A program made the translations under genes and the position numbers. Below, one piece after another: positions 6,533 to 13,348 of a DNA stretch of 15,472 bases. The first letter of the stretch is position 1. Every line of letters begins with the position of its first letter. The notes below the pieces were generated by a model. It had not been told where the DNA came from. It searched no databases and saw nothing but the letters and a program-made list of their open reading frames with translations. This stretch comes from an uncultured Lachnospiraceae bacterium (GTDB taxonomy: Bacteria > Bacillota > Clostridia > Lachnospirales > Lachnospiraceae): positions 1-15,472 of the forward strand of contig CABRSG010000019.1 in NCBI GenBank assembly GCA_902473545.1, read 5' to 3'.

Positions 6533-7232
6533 CTGCGGCCGCCTCCCTCATTTCTTTGTATGCCCGTCCGTATTTTGAAAAAGAAACCGGATACAGCTTC
6601 AGTGCATCCAGAATATCCGCCATCCACACCGGCAGAGCCTCCGGCGTCTTTACTTCCATCAGATAATAGCCCTTCTCTATAATCAGATTGCCGCCCCCTT
6701 CATCCTGCAGGTCCAGTCTTGTATTGCGCCAGCGGAGATTATCGTCGAAGGTGATCCGAAGTCCGCTGTCGTCCTTTGCGGCTAACGCGATCCGATCATA
6801 TGCTATGTACATTTTCGGTTCCATATGCTTGTGATACTTCAAAAACCAGTCGATCTCCCGCAAAATCTGCGAATCGCCGGAAGGCTTCTTTCCATCATAT
6901 AGATACTCAACCGCTTCCTCAAATTCCATCTCTTCCCGTCGTTTATAAACGATACCGTCATATTTTTTCTTCAGCTCCACAAATACATGCCCGCCGTTCT
7001 TATCCATCCCGTAACTGCGGAGCCGCAGTTTTTCCTTATATATCGGTTTATCCAGCGACTCGCGGATCAAGTGAAAATCCGGCGTATCAAAGTAAATATT
7101 GTAAATCCGGCTATGTCCGTAGCGGTCCATTTCCATATGGTCTGCCAGCGCTTCCCTCATCTGTTTATACTGTACCTCATCCAGAAGATATTTCACCTCA
7201 TACCTCTTAAAAATTGTCTGCGCATGTTCCAT
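6516..7232 (-). CDS. VTC-domain (CYTH/triphosphate-tunnel) polyphosphate polymerase-like protein
   Basis: 238-residue soluble protein matching the VTC domain, the catalytic domain of yeast Vtc4 that makes polyphosphate from ATP in a beta-barrel tunnel. The charged tunnel motifs appear in the expected order: KRYEVKY (9-15), YFDT (47-50), EKLRLRSY (67-74), VELKKK (85-90), YKRREE (96-101), YDR (145-147), RITFD (159-163), MEVK (192-195) and SFSKYGRAY (217-225). Alternating basic residues and the acidic metal ligands are retained, so it looks catalytically competent. The start is the ATG at 7232, with GGAGGGAGAG upstream; an ATG at 7250 would coincide with that ribosome site and is less likely. 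It is first in an operon with DUF4956 and a Cthe_2159-like protein, immediately upstream of pst. Polyphosphate synthesis is inferred from the family. Confidence 0.85.
   Translation of the reverse strand: MEHAQTIFKRYEVKYLLDEVQYKQMREALADHMEMDRYGHSRIYNIYFDTPDFHLIRESLDKPIYKEKLRLRSYGMDKNGGHVFVELKKKYDGIVYKRREEMEFEEAVEYLYDGKKPSGDSQILREIDWFLKYHKHMEPKMYIAYDRIALAAKDDSGLRITFDDNLRWRNTRLDLQDEGGGNLIIEKGYYLMEVKTPEALPVWMADILDALKLYPVSFSKYGRAYKEMREAAAGGTAI
6542..6548 (-). promoter_or_regulatory. Ribosome site defining the GTG start of the DUF4956 gene
   Basis: AGGGAGG on the minus strand is nine bases before the GTG at 6532. It lies within the coding sequence of the VTC-domain gene, indicating coupled translation. 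No ATG start lies near this site. Confidence 0.7.
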
Positions 7233-7272
7233 GCATTTCTCTCCCTCCATAACGTATTTCTTATGGAATAGT

Positions 7273-7340
7273 TTTATAAAAGAATTCTTGAAGAAAGATT
7301 GAAAAAAAGATGTGATCGGTAATTTCACAAAGAGTTCACA
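7273..7340 (-). promoter_or_regulatory. Putative promoter region of the VTC-domain operon with TTCACA direct repeat
   Basis: A -10-like TATAAA (7278-7273) lies 41 bases before the VTC-domain start; no good -35 box is visible. Upstream, the plus strand has two identical TTCACA hexamers (7324-7329 and 7335-7340) exactly 11 bases apart, with a weaker TTAAAA at 7347. This is PhoP-box spacing but in the opposite orientation to the gene, and farther from the -10 box than at pstS. Phosphate control is therefore only a hypothesis. Confidence 0.4.
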
Positions 7341-7348
7341 GAGATATT

Positions 7349-7384
7349 AAAAAATAGAACTACCCATTTCTGGATAATTCTATT
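7349..7384 (-). terminator. Strong rho-independent terminator after the ZIP gene
   Basis: On the minus strand a 12-bp stem (ATAGAATTATCC at 7383-7372 pairing with GGGTAGTTCTAT at 7365-7354, with G-U wobbles) and a six-base loop are followed by a run of six T (7354-7349). It lies 14 bases past the ZIP stop and closes the ABC/ZIP transcript before the VTC-domain operon. Confidence 0.9.
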
Positions 7385-7397
7385 TTCTAAATTCCTT

Positions 7398-8147
7398 CTA
7401 CGATATATAATGATCCATCAAAATCATCAGAATAAATCCCGCAAGCATGGAATATGTGGCAAGCCGCTCGTATCCATGGCTATGTGTTTCGGGAATCATT
7501 TCGTCGCTGACAACGTAGATCATGGTGCCGCCCGCGAATGCCAGCGCTGCCGGAAGAATCACACTGGCAATCGTTACAGCCGCGTACCCCAGCATGGTTC
7601 CGATAATTTCTATCACACCGGTGAAGCAGGCGATGAAAAATACCCGCTTTGCAGGTACGCCCGCCAGAAGCAGCGGCGATACGATCACCATACCCTCCGG
7701 AATGTTCTGCAGGGCAATGCCAAGCGCTACTGTGATTGCATTGCCAATATCCTCACTGCCAAATCCGACTCCGGCAGCAATTCCTTCCGGCAGATTATGA
7801 ATAGCGATCGCCATCACAAACAGCATCACCTTATTTAAGTGAGACTGCTTATCGGCGTGCGCTTCCTGATCCAGCCCGGTAATACGATGCAGGTGCGGCG
7901 TCAGCTTATCGGCAAAATTCAGGCATATCGCTCCCCCAAGGATCCCGGCACAGGTCACCCAGACATTTCCATATTCCAGAGATGGAATAATAAGCCCGAA
8001 TATCGCTGCCGCCAGCATCACTCCTGCTGCAAATCCAAGCACGCCGTCATTCAGTTCATGTGGAATTTTCCGAAATAAAAACCCCAGAAGCACCCCAATA
8101 ATGGTGGCTCCGCCCACACCTATCGCAGATATCATCGCTAACTGCAT
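7398..8147 (-). CDS. ZIP-family divalent metal transporter
   Basis: 249-residue integral membrane protein of the ZIP (ZupT/GufA-like) family, which imports Zn and other divalent cations. There are about eight hydrophobic segments. The two metal-site helices are evident: HNLPEG (117-122) and QNIPEG (147-152). A later helix carries E180, and DEMIPE with nearby His (215-225) matches the C-terminal pattern. A His/Asp-containing loop (about 84-103) sits in the variable cytosolic-loop position. The ATG at 8147 has AAGGAG eight bases upstream. It begins 21 bases after the stop of the upstream ABC permease and ends at a strong terminator, so it is probably co-transcribed with that operon, although its function is not obviously connected. 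Metal specificity cannot be read. Confidence 0.92.
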   Translation of the reverse strand: MQLAMISAIGVGGATIIGVLLGFLFRKIPHELNDGVLGFAAGVMLAAAIFGLIIPSLEYGNVWVTCAGILGGAICLNFADKLTPHLHRITGLDQEAHADKQSHLNKVMLFVMAIAIHNLPEGIAAGVGFGSEDIGNAITVALGIALQNIPEGMVIVSPLLLAGVPAKRVFFIACFTGVIEIIGTMLGYAAVTIASVILPAALAFAGGTMIYVVSDEMIPETHSHGYERLATYSMLAGFILMILMDHYIS

Positions 8148-8168
8148 TTTCTATACTCCTTATTTTTA

Positions 8169-9497
8169 CTATCTATCATTCTTCAACATCTCCATCAGCT
8201 TTGCCGGTCCCGGCGGATTTCCCTTATAAAGAGACATCATTTTATAAAGCTTTCCCGCGAGCAGCGTCACCAGAACCGCTGTGAGCACAACAATGCCAAG
8301 TGAACCGAGCGCCTGCATTATTGTCATTCCGCCAAGCAGTATCTTGGTCGGTGTGACGAGGATTGCCGTGAACGGCATCCACGCCTGCCAGGTAACGGCG
8401 TCCCACGGGACATCCGAATTTGTGCCGCCCGCATACATCGTGGCAAAAAAGCTGATAAGAAGCACCATCACAAACAGCATATTCGTACTGGAAAGATCCT
8501 CCGGCTTTTCTGCAACCGCGCCGCCGATCGCTGCCAGCGAGCAGTACAGGAGAAGCCCTGCCGCCAGCATCAGAAGTGCAAGTATCACGCCGGATACCGT
8601 AAACATTCCGGAAAGCTCTCCGAAAGCATCAAAAAGCTGCAAAATTGCCATATCCGACTGCGGATTTATCATTTTTACGAGCTGTGTTCCAAGCACAAAG
8701 CCTCCCACAAGACCGCCGATCCAGCAAAACAACTGCAAAATCCCGCTTGCCGCTGTCGCAAATACTTTTCCAAGCAGCATCGCTCCCGGTTTCACCGATA
8801 CCAGAAACAGATCCATCAGCTTCGACGTCTTTTCCATGATTGCACTGTTTGCCGTTCCCTGCCCGTATGCAAGGATCATAAAATACAGCACCATGATGTT
8901 CAGATAAGGAAGCATCATCGCAAAAATTTCCCGCGCCTCTGCGTACTCATCGGTCTCTCCCTCCAGCACCTCCGTGTCGCGCACGGAAACCCCGATCGGC
9001 ATGGTAAGCTCGGCAATCTGCGTATACGCAAGCTGTGATTTCTGCACCAGCACGTAGCGAAAATACCGGTTAATAAAGTCCTCATATGCAGATGCATCCT
9101 TTTTCTCAAGCTCCGTTTCCTCCGGAAGAAGCACGGATATCTGGTAGGCACTGTCCTGCTTCTCTATCACAAGAAGCACGGCATAGCCGTCTGCAGATGC
9201 CAGCTCTGACGCACGCTCAATACTGTCTGCCATTTCGTAAGCGACATTCTGAAACTGCTCCGGATCGACGCTGTTTAAAAAGCTGTAATCCGTCAGATCC
9301 TGTTCCCCGTCAATCACATAAACCTTTGTGATCTTACTCTCATACTGCTGATCTTTTCCAAAATACTCGATTGCCGGCATAATCAGCGCAGGAAGCAGGA
9401 GGCAAAGCGCCGTGATCCAGATCGTCGCATTGCGGTAACCCTTGCCTTTTATATGCTGCATAAAAGTAAATGAAAATATTTTTCCTATGCTCTTCAT
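8169..9497 (-). CDS. ABC-2 type permease, NatB-like (subunit 2)
   Basis: 442-residue membrane subunit of an exporter. It has an N-terminal membrane helix (about 24-42), then a large extracytoplasmic domain (about 43-190), then a block of about five helices (195-215, 240-268, 300-325, 338-356, 395-416). The NatB-type cytosolic coupling segment EKTSKLMDLFLVSVKP lies at 222-237. The start is the ATG at 9497, with GGGAGG nine bases upstream; it begins one base after the TGA of the preceding permease, showing coupling. With the second permease and the ATPase it should form a heteromeric exporter. NatAB-type systems are linked to Na+ or drug export; the substrate here is unknown. Confidence 0.87.
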   Translation of the reverse strand: MKSIGKIFSFTFMQHIKGKGYRNATIWITALCLLLPALIMPAIEYFGKDQQYESKITKVYVIDGEQDLTDYSFLNSVDPEQFQNVAYEMADSIERASELASADGYAVLLVIEKQDSAYQISVLLPEETELEKKDASAYEDFINRYFRYVLVQKSQLAYTQIAELTMPIGVSVRDTEVLEGETDEYAEAREIFAMMLPYLNIMVLYFMILAYGQGTANSAIMEKTSKLMDLFLVSVKPGAMLLGKVFATAASGILQLFCWIGGLVGGFVLGTQLVKMINPQSDMAILQLFDAFGELSGMFTVSGVILALLMLAAGLLLYCSLAAIGGAVAEKPEDLSSTNMLFVMVLLISFFATMYAGGTNSDVPWDAVTWQAWMPFTAILVTPTKILLGGMTIMQALGSLGIVVLTAVLVTLLAGKLYKMMSLYKGNPPGPAKLMEMLKNDR

Positions 9498-9498
9498 A

Positions 9499-10809
9499 TC
9501 AACGCGCCTCCCTTTTGTGTTTTCTGCCAAGCATCGCGATCCATCCGCTCAGCTTCAGACGGCTTCCGCGATACATCATCAGATCGCGGTACACCTTCGC
9601 GCATACATATGCCAGGAACGCAACGACAATAAGCTGTATAAGCCACGACAATATAACAATGCCGATTCCTATGCTCCCTGTAATATAATATGTCGGAGCA
9701 CAGAAAATGGATACTATCGGTATGATTGCAACTGCCGTATTCACCGCAGGAGAGTCCACGGCAACCGCTATCACCGCCGCCAGGTATCCGGTGATCACCA
9801 GCATTACTACTGCCATATTCGCAGGCTCCACATCCTCCATCGTGGAGCATCCGGTGCCGATCAGCCCGCTGAGCAGCGAAACGGTCAGATACCCAAGCAG
9901 AATCGACGCCAGAAGAACCAGGACCGCTGCCGGTGAAAGCCGAAAGCTCTCCGCGTTAATCCCCATCGCAGTAAAATGGTCTATAACGACCGAGGTATCT
10001 GCAAACCGTCCGGTAACGACATAGGAAGCAGCCATCACCGCCAGCAAAGAAACGATCAGTCCAAACACATAGGTCATAACGGCAAGAATCTTTCCGAGCA
10101 GCATAGCAAGCGGCTTGACACTAACCATCAAAAGCTCCGCCAGCTTCGACGCCTTTTCCTCGATCACCTTCTGAATGATGTAGGAAGAAACGAATGTGCA
10201 GAGCATCAGCACAAAAATAGAGTATGCCATCTGCACGCCAAATCTGGCGTCAAAGTTATCCTCTTTCTCCTCATAAAATTCAGCGACGGACTCGGTTTTC
10301 GTACTGTATCCGCTTGTCAGAACAGCAATCTGCTGCGGCGTCGCATCCTGCTGCGCATAACGCGCCTCATCCAGCAGCGCAGAAAAAACTTCCGTACACT
10401 GCGATAACTCTGTGTCTGAGAAATCCTTCGTCTCCGCGGTAACTGCTTCTATCTCAAAGCTTCCCGCATTTCTGTTTAGATGAAGGTACACTTCCGAAGC
10501 GCCGATTTCCTTAGGCTTCTTTTCTTCCGTTACTTCCGCAAAAGAAGTATCTGCAAAAATCTCATTTTTTATCGGCGCTTCCGCCAGCACCAGTTCATAT
10601 CCGGTATCATTTTTCACATAAACAGATGTAATGTCTGCAGATACCGTCTTTTCCCCGCCCATCAGAAGCGTCATCACCGGTACGCTGACAGCCGCAAGAA
10701 GAAGAAGGATAAAAAGCGTAATAACATTTGCTCTTCCCTTCACCATCTGACCGAGCGTAAAGCGGTACACCTTACCGGTTCCGGTAAAATCTTTTCGGCT
10801 AATCTTCAT
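9499..10809 (-). CDS. ABC-2 type permease, NatB-like (subunit 1)
   Basis: 436-residue permease with the same architecture as its downstream neighbour: one N-terminal helix (about 29-50), an extracytoplasmic domain to about 185, then five to six helices. The coupling motif EEKASKLAELLMVSVKP is followed by MLLGK, as in the sister subunit. It overlaps the end of the ATPase gene by 11 bases. The chosen start ATG (10809) aligns with the sister protein's MK-start; an ATG at 10815 or a GTG at 10818 are alternatives, since the ribosome site (GTGGG) is weak and re-initiation is likely. Two distinct permeases with one ATPase suggest a heterodimeric channel. Confidence 0.85.
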   Translation of the reverse strand: MKISRKDFTGTGKVYRFTLGQMVKGRANVITLFILLLLAAVSVPVMTLLMGGEKTVSADITSVYVKNDTGYELVLAEAPIKNEIFADTSFAEVTEEKKPKEIGASEVYLHLNRNAGSFEIEAVTAETKDFSDTELSQCTEVFSALLDEARYAQQDATPQQIAVLTSGYSTKTESVAEFYEEKEDNFDARFGVQMAYSIFVLMLCTFVSSYIIQKVIEEKASKLAELLMVSVKPLAMLLGKILAVMTYVFGLIVSLLAVMAASYVVTGRFADTSVVIDHFTAMGINAESFRLSPAAVLVLLASILLGYLTVSLLSGLIGTGCSTMEDVEPANMAVVMLVITGYLAAVIAVAVDSPAVNTAVAIIPIVSIFCAPTYYITGSIGIGIVILSWLIQLIVVAFLAYVCAKVYRDLMMYRGSRLKLSGWIAMLGRKHKREAR

Positions 10810-11782
10810 GTGCATCACCCACTTTTTCTACGAATATTTCGTGCAGCGACGGCTCGCGCAAGTCGAATGTAATCACGCGGATATCATGTTCAATCAGCAT
10901 TTTCAGGAAAGCATTCGCCTGCTCTTCTCCCGACACACGAAGCTGATATTCACATTCCTTTTCTGTAACAATCGTCAGTCCCGCTTTCGCGATCAGCTCC
11001 TTTACATCGACTTCCGTTTTCAGAGAGAGATTGATCCTGCCGTAGCTCTTTTTTATATCATTCAGATGCCCCTGCAGAACCGTCTTTGAACGGTTTAAAA
11101 TGATAATGTCGGTGCAGAACTCCTCCACCGTCGCCATCTGGTGGCTGGACATGATCAGATACTTGCCTTTTGCAATTTCCTCCCGGATAATGCTTTTGAA
11201 CAGATCCGTATTTACCGGATCAAGCCCGGAGAGCGGTTCGTCCAGGATCAGCAGATCCGGGTCCGGCAAAAGCGCCGTCATAAACTGGATTTTCTGCTGG
11301 TTTCCCTTGGAAAGCTGATCCGCCTTCTTCGGCGGCTGTTTTTTCGCACGCTTTTTATTTTTTGCCTTTTCGCCCAACTGATCTTCGTCTGCCGCCGGAA
11401 ACTCCGTCGGATACAGATACTCCTCTACTTCGAGCCGTCCCGCCCAGTATTTGATGCGCTTTTTTGCCTCTTCCTTTGGAATGCCGCGCAAACCTGCAAA
11501 ATAAATCAATTGATCCATCAGCGTATACTTGGGATACAGCCCGCGCTCCTCGGCAAGATAACCGACATTGCAGACAGACGTGTCCAGCGGCTTGCCGTTC
11601 CAGAGCACCTCGCCGCTATCCTTCGACAACATATTCAGCATCATGCGGATAGACGTCGTTTTCCCTGCACCGTTTGTGCCAAGCAGCGCAAATACGCCCG
11701 GCTTCGCCATCTCAAAGCTCAGATTGTCTACAACTGTTTTATCGCCATACTTTTTTGAAAGATTTCTTACAATCAGACTCAT
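10799..11782 (-). CDS. NatA-like ABC transporter ATPase with a Lys-rich insertion
   Basis: 327-residue cytoplasmic ATPase driving the two downstream permeases. It shows Walker A GTNGAGKT (35-42), the NatA/YhaQ-type GYLAEERGLYPK (74-85), signature LSKGNQQK (157-164), Walker B LLILDEP (177-183), D-loop SGLD (185-188) and switch H214. A C-terminal extension (about 235-320) is typical of this subfamily and ends with the SLHEIFVEKVG signature. Between the helical domain and the signature motif there is an unusual insertion at about 124-155, very rich in Lys with Ala/Gln/Pro, where relatives have only a few residues. The ATG at 11782 has GAGGAG five bases upstream. It follows the DUF2812 gene after 92 bases containing a possible promoter. 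Confidence 0.92.
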   Translation of the reverse strand: MSLIVRNLSKKYGDKTVVDNLSFEMAKPGVFALLGTNGAGKTTSIRMMLNMLSKDSGEVLWNGKPLDTSVCNVGYLAEERGLYPKYTLMDQLIYFAGLRGIPKEEAKKRIKYWAGRLEVEEYLYPTEFPAADEDQLGEKAKNKKRAKKQPPKKADQLSKGNQQKIQFMTALLPDPDLLILDEPLSGLDPVNTDLFKSIIREEIAKGKYLIMSSHQMATVEEFCTDIIILNRSKTVLQGHLNDIKKSYGRINLSLKTEVDVKELIAKAGLTIVTEKECEYQLRVSGEEQANAFLKMLIEHDIRVITFDLREPSLHEIFVEKVGDAHED

Positions 11783-11839
11783 TTTTCTCCTCTTCCCCTA
11801 AATTATTTTTATAACCTTTTCATCCTGGCATCATATACC

Positions 11840-11867
11840 AGTTTAAGCTCTCTTACGAAAATGTCAA
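11840..11867 (-). promoter_or_regulatory. Possible internal promoter before the ABC ATPase gene
   Basis: On the minus strand, TTGACA (11867-11862) and TAAACT (11845-11840) are separated by 16 bases in the gap between the DUF2812 and ATPase genes. The -35 hexamer is consensus and the -10 matches four of six. A short CTGG/CCAG inverted repeat (about 11825-11841) lies just downstream. It could give the transporter expression independent of PadR. Confidence 0.4.
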
Positions 11868-11874
11868 TTCTCCC

Positions 11875-12924
11875 CTATGTAGAAATATAACCCGTAATAA
11901 AGCCCAAAATAAAGCCAACTGCAATAAAAATCACCCAATATAACAACCAAGAGTATAAAAACATATTCTTTTTCCCAAAATCGACCTGGCTGCCGCTTCT
12001 GTACAATATCTGGTTATTCGCGTAGGCACAGGCAAACTCCATTCCATTCTGCTCTGCCTCCTTTACGCTTTCCACCTGCCAGTCGTTGTTCTGTTGGTTG
12101 ATATCCTTTCCATCCTCAATTTTTTGAAGATGCCGTGCACGCCTTCTTCTGTTCACCGCCGCCTTGGAATCCACCGTGTAATACAGCGTCTGCTGCGGTC
12201 CCTTCTCAAAGCTGTAACAGACTGCACTGCTTCTGATAATATGCCAGCCATTCGCGCTCTGCTTCTGCAAATACTTTGTCAGCCCCTTTGTGGTGAGAAA
12301 CAGCCGGTATTCCTTTTTTGTATCGCTCTTTTTTCCGTTTGCCCGCAGCCATTCCTGCGCGCCCATTCGGAATTCTCTTTCACACATCTGCGCGATCCCC
12401 TCACACCAGAAACCGAACCCTATGAGGATCGTGCTCCACACAAATCCCAGTATAAACGGGAACAGGCTTCTGATCAGAAATGCAAGAAGCAGCATGAGAA
12501 TATCAAACGCCATCACACATTTATAATTTATCCGCGCCGCATTCTGATACCGATCCCGGTATTTCACCGCATGAATACGCCGTTCTTCCTCCGTATCGTA
12601 CATTTCATTAATGCCGTCTTCCTCATACGGCTTGCAGAAATAATAATTCATATCTTCATCGTGTGTGATTTCCCGCCAGCCCATCTCCTCTGCCAGCGAC
12701 ACAAACATTTCCCGATCCTGGATTTCCTTCAGCATCGGATACTTCGGGAGGTCAAACCGGTCCACATCGTAGACAAGGCGCTGCGGATTTCCTTTTTCAA
12801 AGGTATAGATAACGCCGAGATTGATATTCTTCAAAAACAGCCCCTGCTGCGCCATCTCCTCCAGCCAGAATTTTTCCCGCATCAGACTCAAAATAAATTT
12901 TGTTTTACGAACGGTCTGTCCCAT
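11875..12924 (-). CDS. DUF2812 membrane protein partner of PadR
   Basis: 349-residue protein. The N-terminal DUF2812 domain (about 14-97) has the family pattern WLEEMAQQGLFLKN. It is followed by two membrane helices (about 140-177), a second related domain (about 205-257) and a C-terminal membrane helix (about 320-345). The second domain repeats the first: YTFEKGNPQRLVYDVD (40-55) parallels YSFEKGPQQTLYYTVD (237-252). The ATG at 12924 has GGGGAGG six bases upstream and overlaps the end of the PadR gene by 20 bases. DUF2812 genes commonly follow PadR regulators in Firmicutes. A role as membrane sensor or antagonist of PadR is plausible but unproven. Confidence 0.85.
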   Translation of the reverse strand: MGQTVRKTKFILSLMREKFWLEEMAQQGLFLKNINLGVIYTFEKGNPQRLVYDVDRFDLPKYPMLKEIQDREMFVSLAEEMGWREITHDEDMNYYFCKPYEEDGINEMYDTEEERRIHAVKYRDRYQNAARINYKCVMAFDILMLLLAFLIRSLFPFILGFVWSTILIGFGFWCEGIAQMCEREFRMGAQEWLRANGKKSDTKKEYRLFLTTKGLTKYLQKQSANGWHIIRSSAVCYSFEKGPQQTLYYTVDSKAAVNRRRRARHLQKIEDGKDINQQNNDWQVESVKEAEQNGMEFACAYANNQILYRSGSQVDFGKKNMFLYSWLLYWVIFIAVGFILGFITGYIST

Positions 12925-13231
12925 AGATTTCCTCCCCGTTTCTGAGCTGCTTGCGCAGGCGCTCCAGCTCCATTTTTAAAATTTCATCCCCCATCGGCGT
13001 CAGCCGATACACTTTCTTGCCGTTTTCATTCGATACGACCTCTATCAGAGCATCCTCCACCAGACGGCCAAGCATCGTGTAAAGCGTACCGGTGCCCATA
13101 TGGATACGGTTTTCCGTAAGTTCACGGACAAACTGCATGATAGCATACCCATGCCTTTCCTCCTTCAGAGCAAGCAGTGTGTAGTAGGTAGTTTCTGTCA
13201 TTGGAATATATTTTTTAATGATCTGCTCCAA
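12905..13231 (-). CDS. PadR-family transcriptional regulator (TTG start)
   Basis: 108-residue winged-helix DNA-binding regulator. PadR features are YYTLLALKEERHGYAIM (helix 1 and turn) and MGTGTLYTMLGRLVEDALI (recognition helix), a wing ending in KVYRLTPMGDEIL, and a short C-terminal helix. The start is the TTG at 13231, because AGGGG (13244-13240) sits eight bases upstream. The frame can be read back to an ATG at 13309, but that codon lies inside the -10 box of the operon promoter and would translate the operator. A second ATG eleven codons into the chosen protein has no ribosome site. It is first in the operon and probably represses it through the adjacent dyad. Confidence 0.88.
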   Translation of the reverse strand: MEQIIKKYIPMTETTYYTLLALKEERHGYAIMQFVRELTENRIHMGTGTLYTMLGRLVEDALIEVVSNENGKKVYRLTPMGDEILKMELERLRKQLRNGEEIYGTDRS

Positions 13232-13239
13232 TTTTCTAT

Positions 13240-13244
13240 CCCCT
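13240..13244 (-). promoter_or_regulatory. Ribosome site deciding the PadR TTG start
   Basis: AGGGG on the minus strand, eight bases before the TTG at 13231. No comparable site precedes the other candidate ATG codons of the frame. The resulting 108 residues is typical for a small PadR protein. Confidence 0.7.
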
Positions 13245-13258
13245 GTCCGTTTTCTTTT

Positions 13259-13310
13259 CGATATGTCGCCCCTTGATATATCGAGACTCGACATATCGTT
13301 TAACGACATA
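13259..13310. promoter_or_regulatory. PadR operator: nested dyad symmetry
   Basis: The outer arms cgatatgtcg (13259-13268) and cgacatatcg (13289-13298) are perfect inverted repeats. Exactly centred between them is the palindrome gatatatc (13275-13282); both symmetries share the centre 13278.5, with six-base spacers each side. An extra half-site cgacata (13304-13310) overlaps the -10 box. The dyad lies from the predicted transcription start down to the PadR ribosome site, the expected place for autoregulatory repression. Confidence 0.7.
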
Positions 13311-13336
13311 ATAACACTTTACTATATATCTGTCAA
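13308..13336 (-). promoter_or_regulatory. Sigma-A-type promoter of the padR operon
   Basis: On the minus strand TTGACA (13336-13331), a 17-base spacer and TATTAT (13313-13308) give a near-consensus promoter. Transcription would begin near 13301, giving a leader of about 70 bases up to the TTG start of PadR. A plus-strand TTGACA (13349-13354) lies back-to-back 12 bases away, without a good -10 box. Confidence 0.85.
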
Positions 13337-13348
13337 TCAATTTTTCTG

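Noticed and set aside
12094..12945. 283-codon plus-strand open frame
   Set aside because: It lies opposite the DUF2812 gene, has low-complexity His/Arg/Leu composition and no start signals.
13232..13309. N-terminal extension of PadR beginning at the ATG at 13309
   Set aside because: That ATG overlaps the -10 box of a near-consensus promoter, so it would not be in the transcript. The extension encodes the operator and has no PadR homology.
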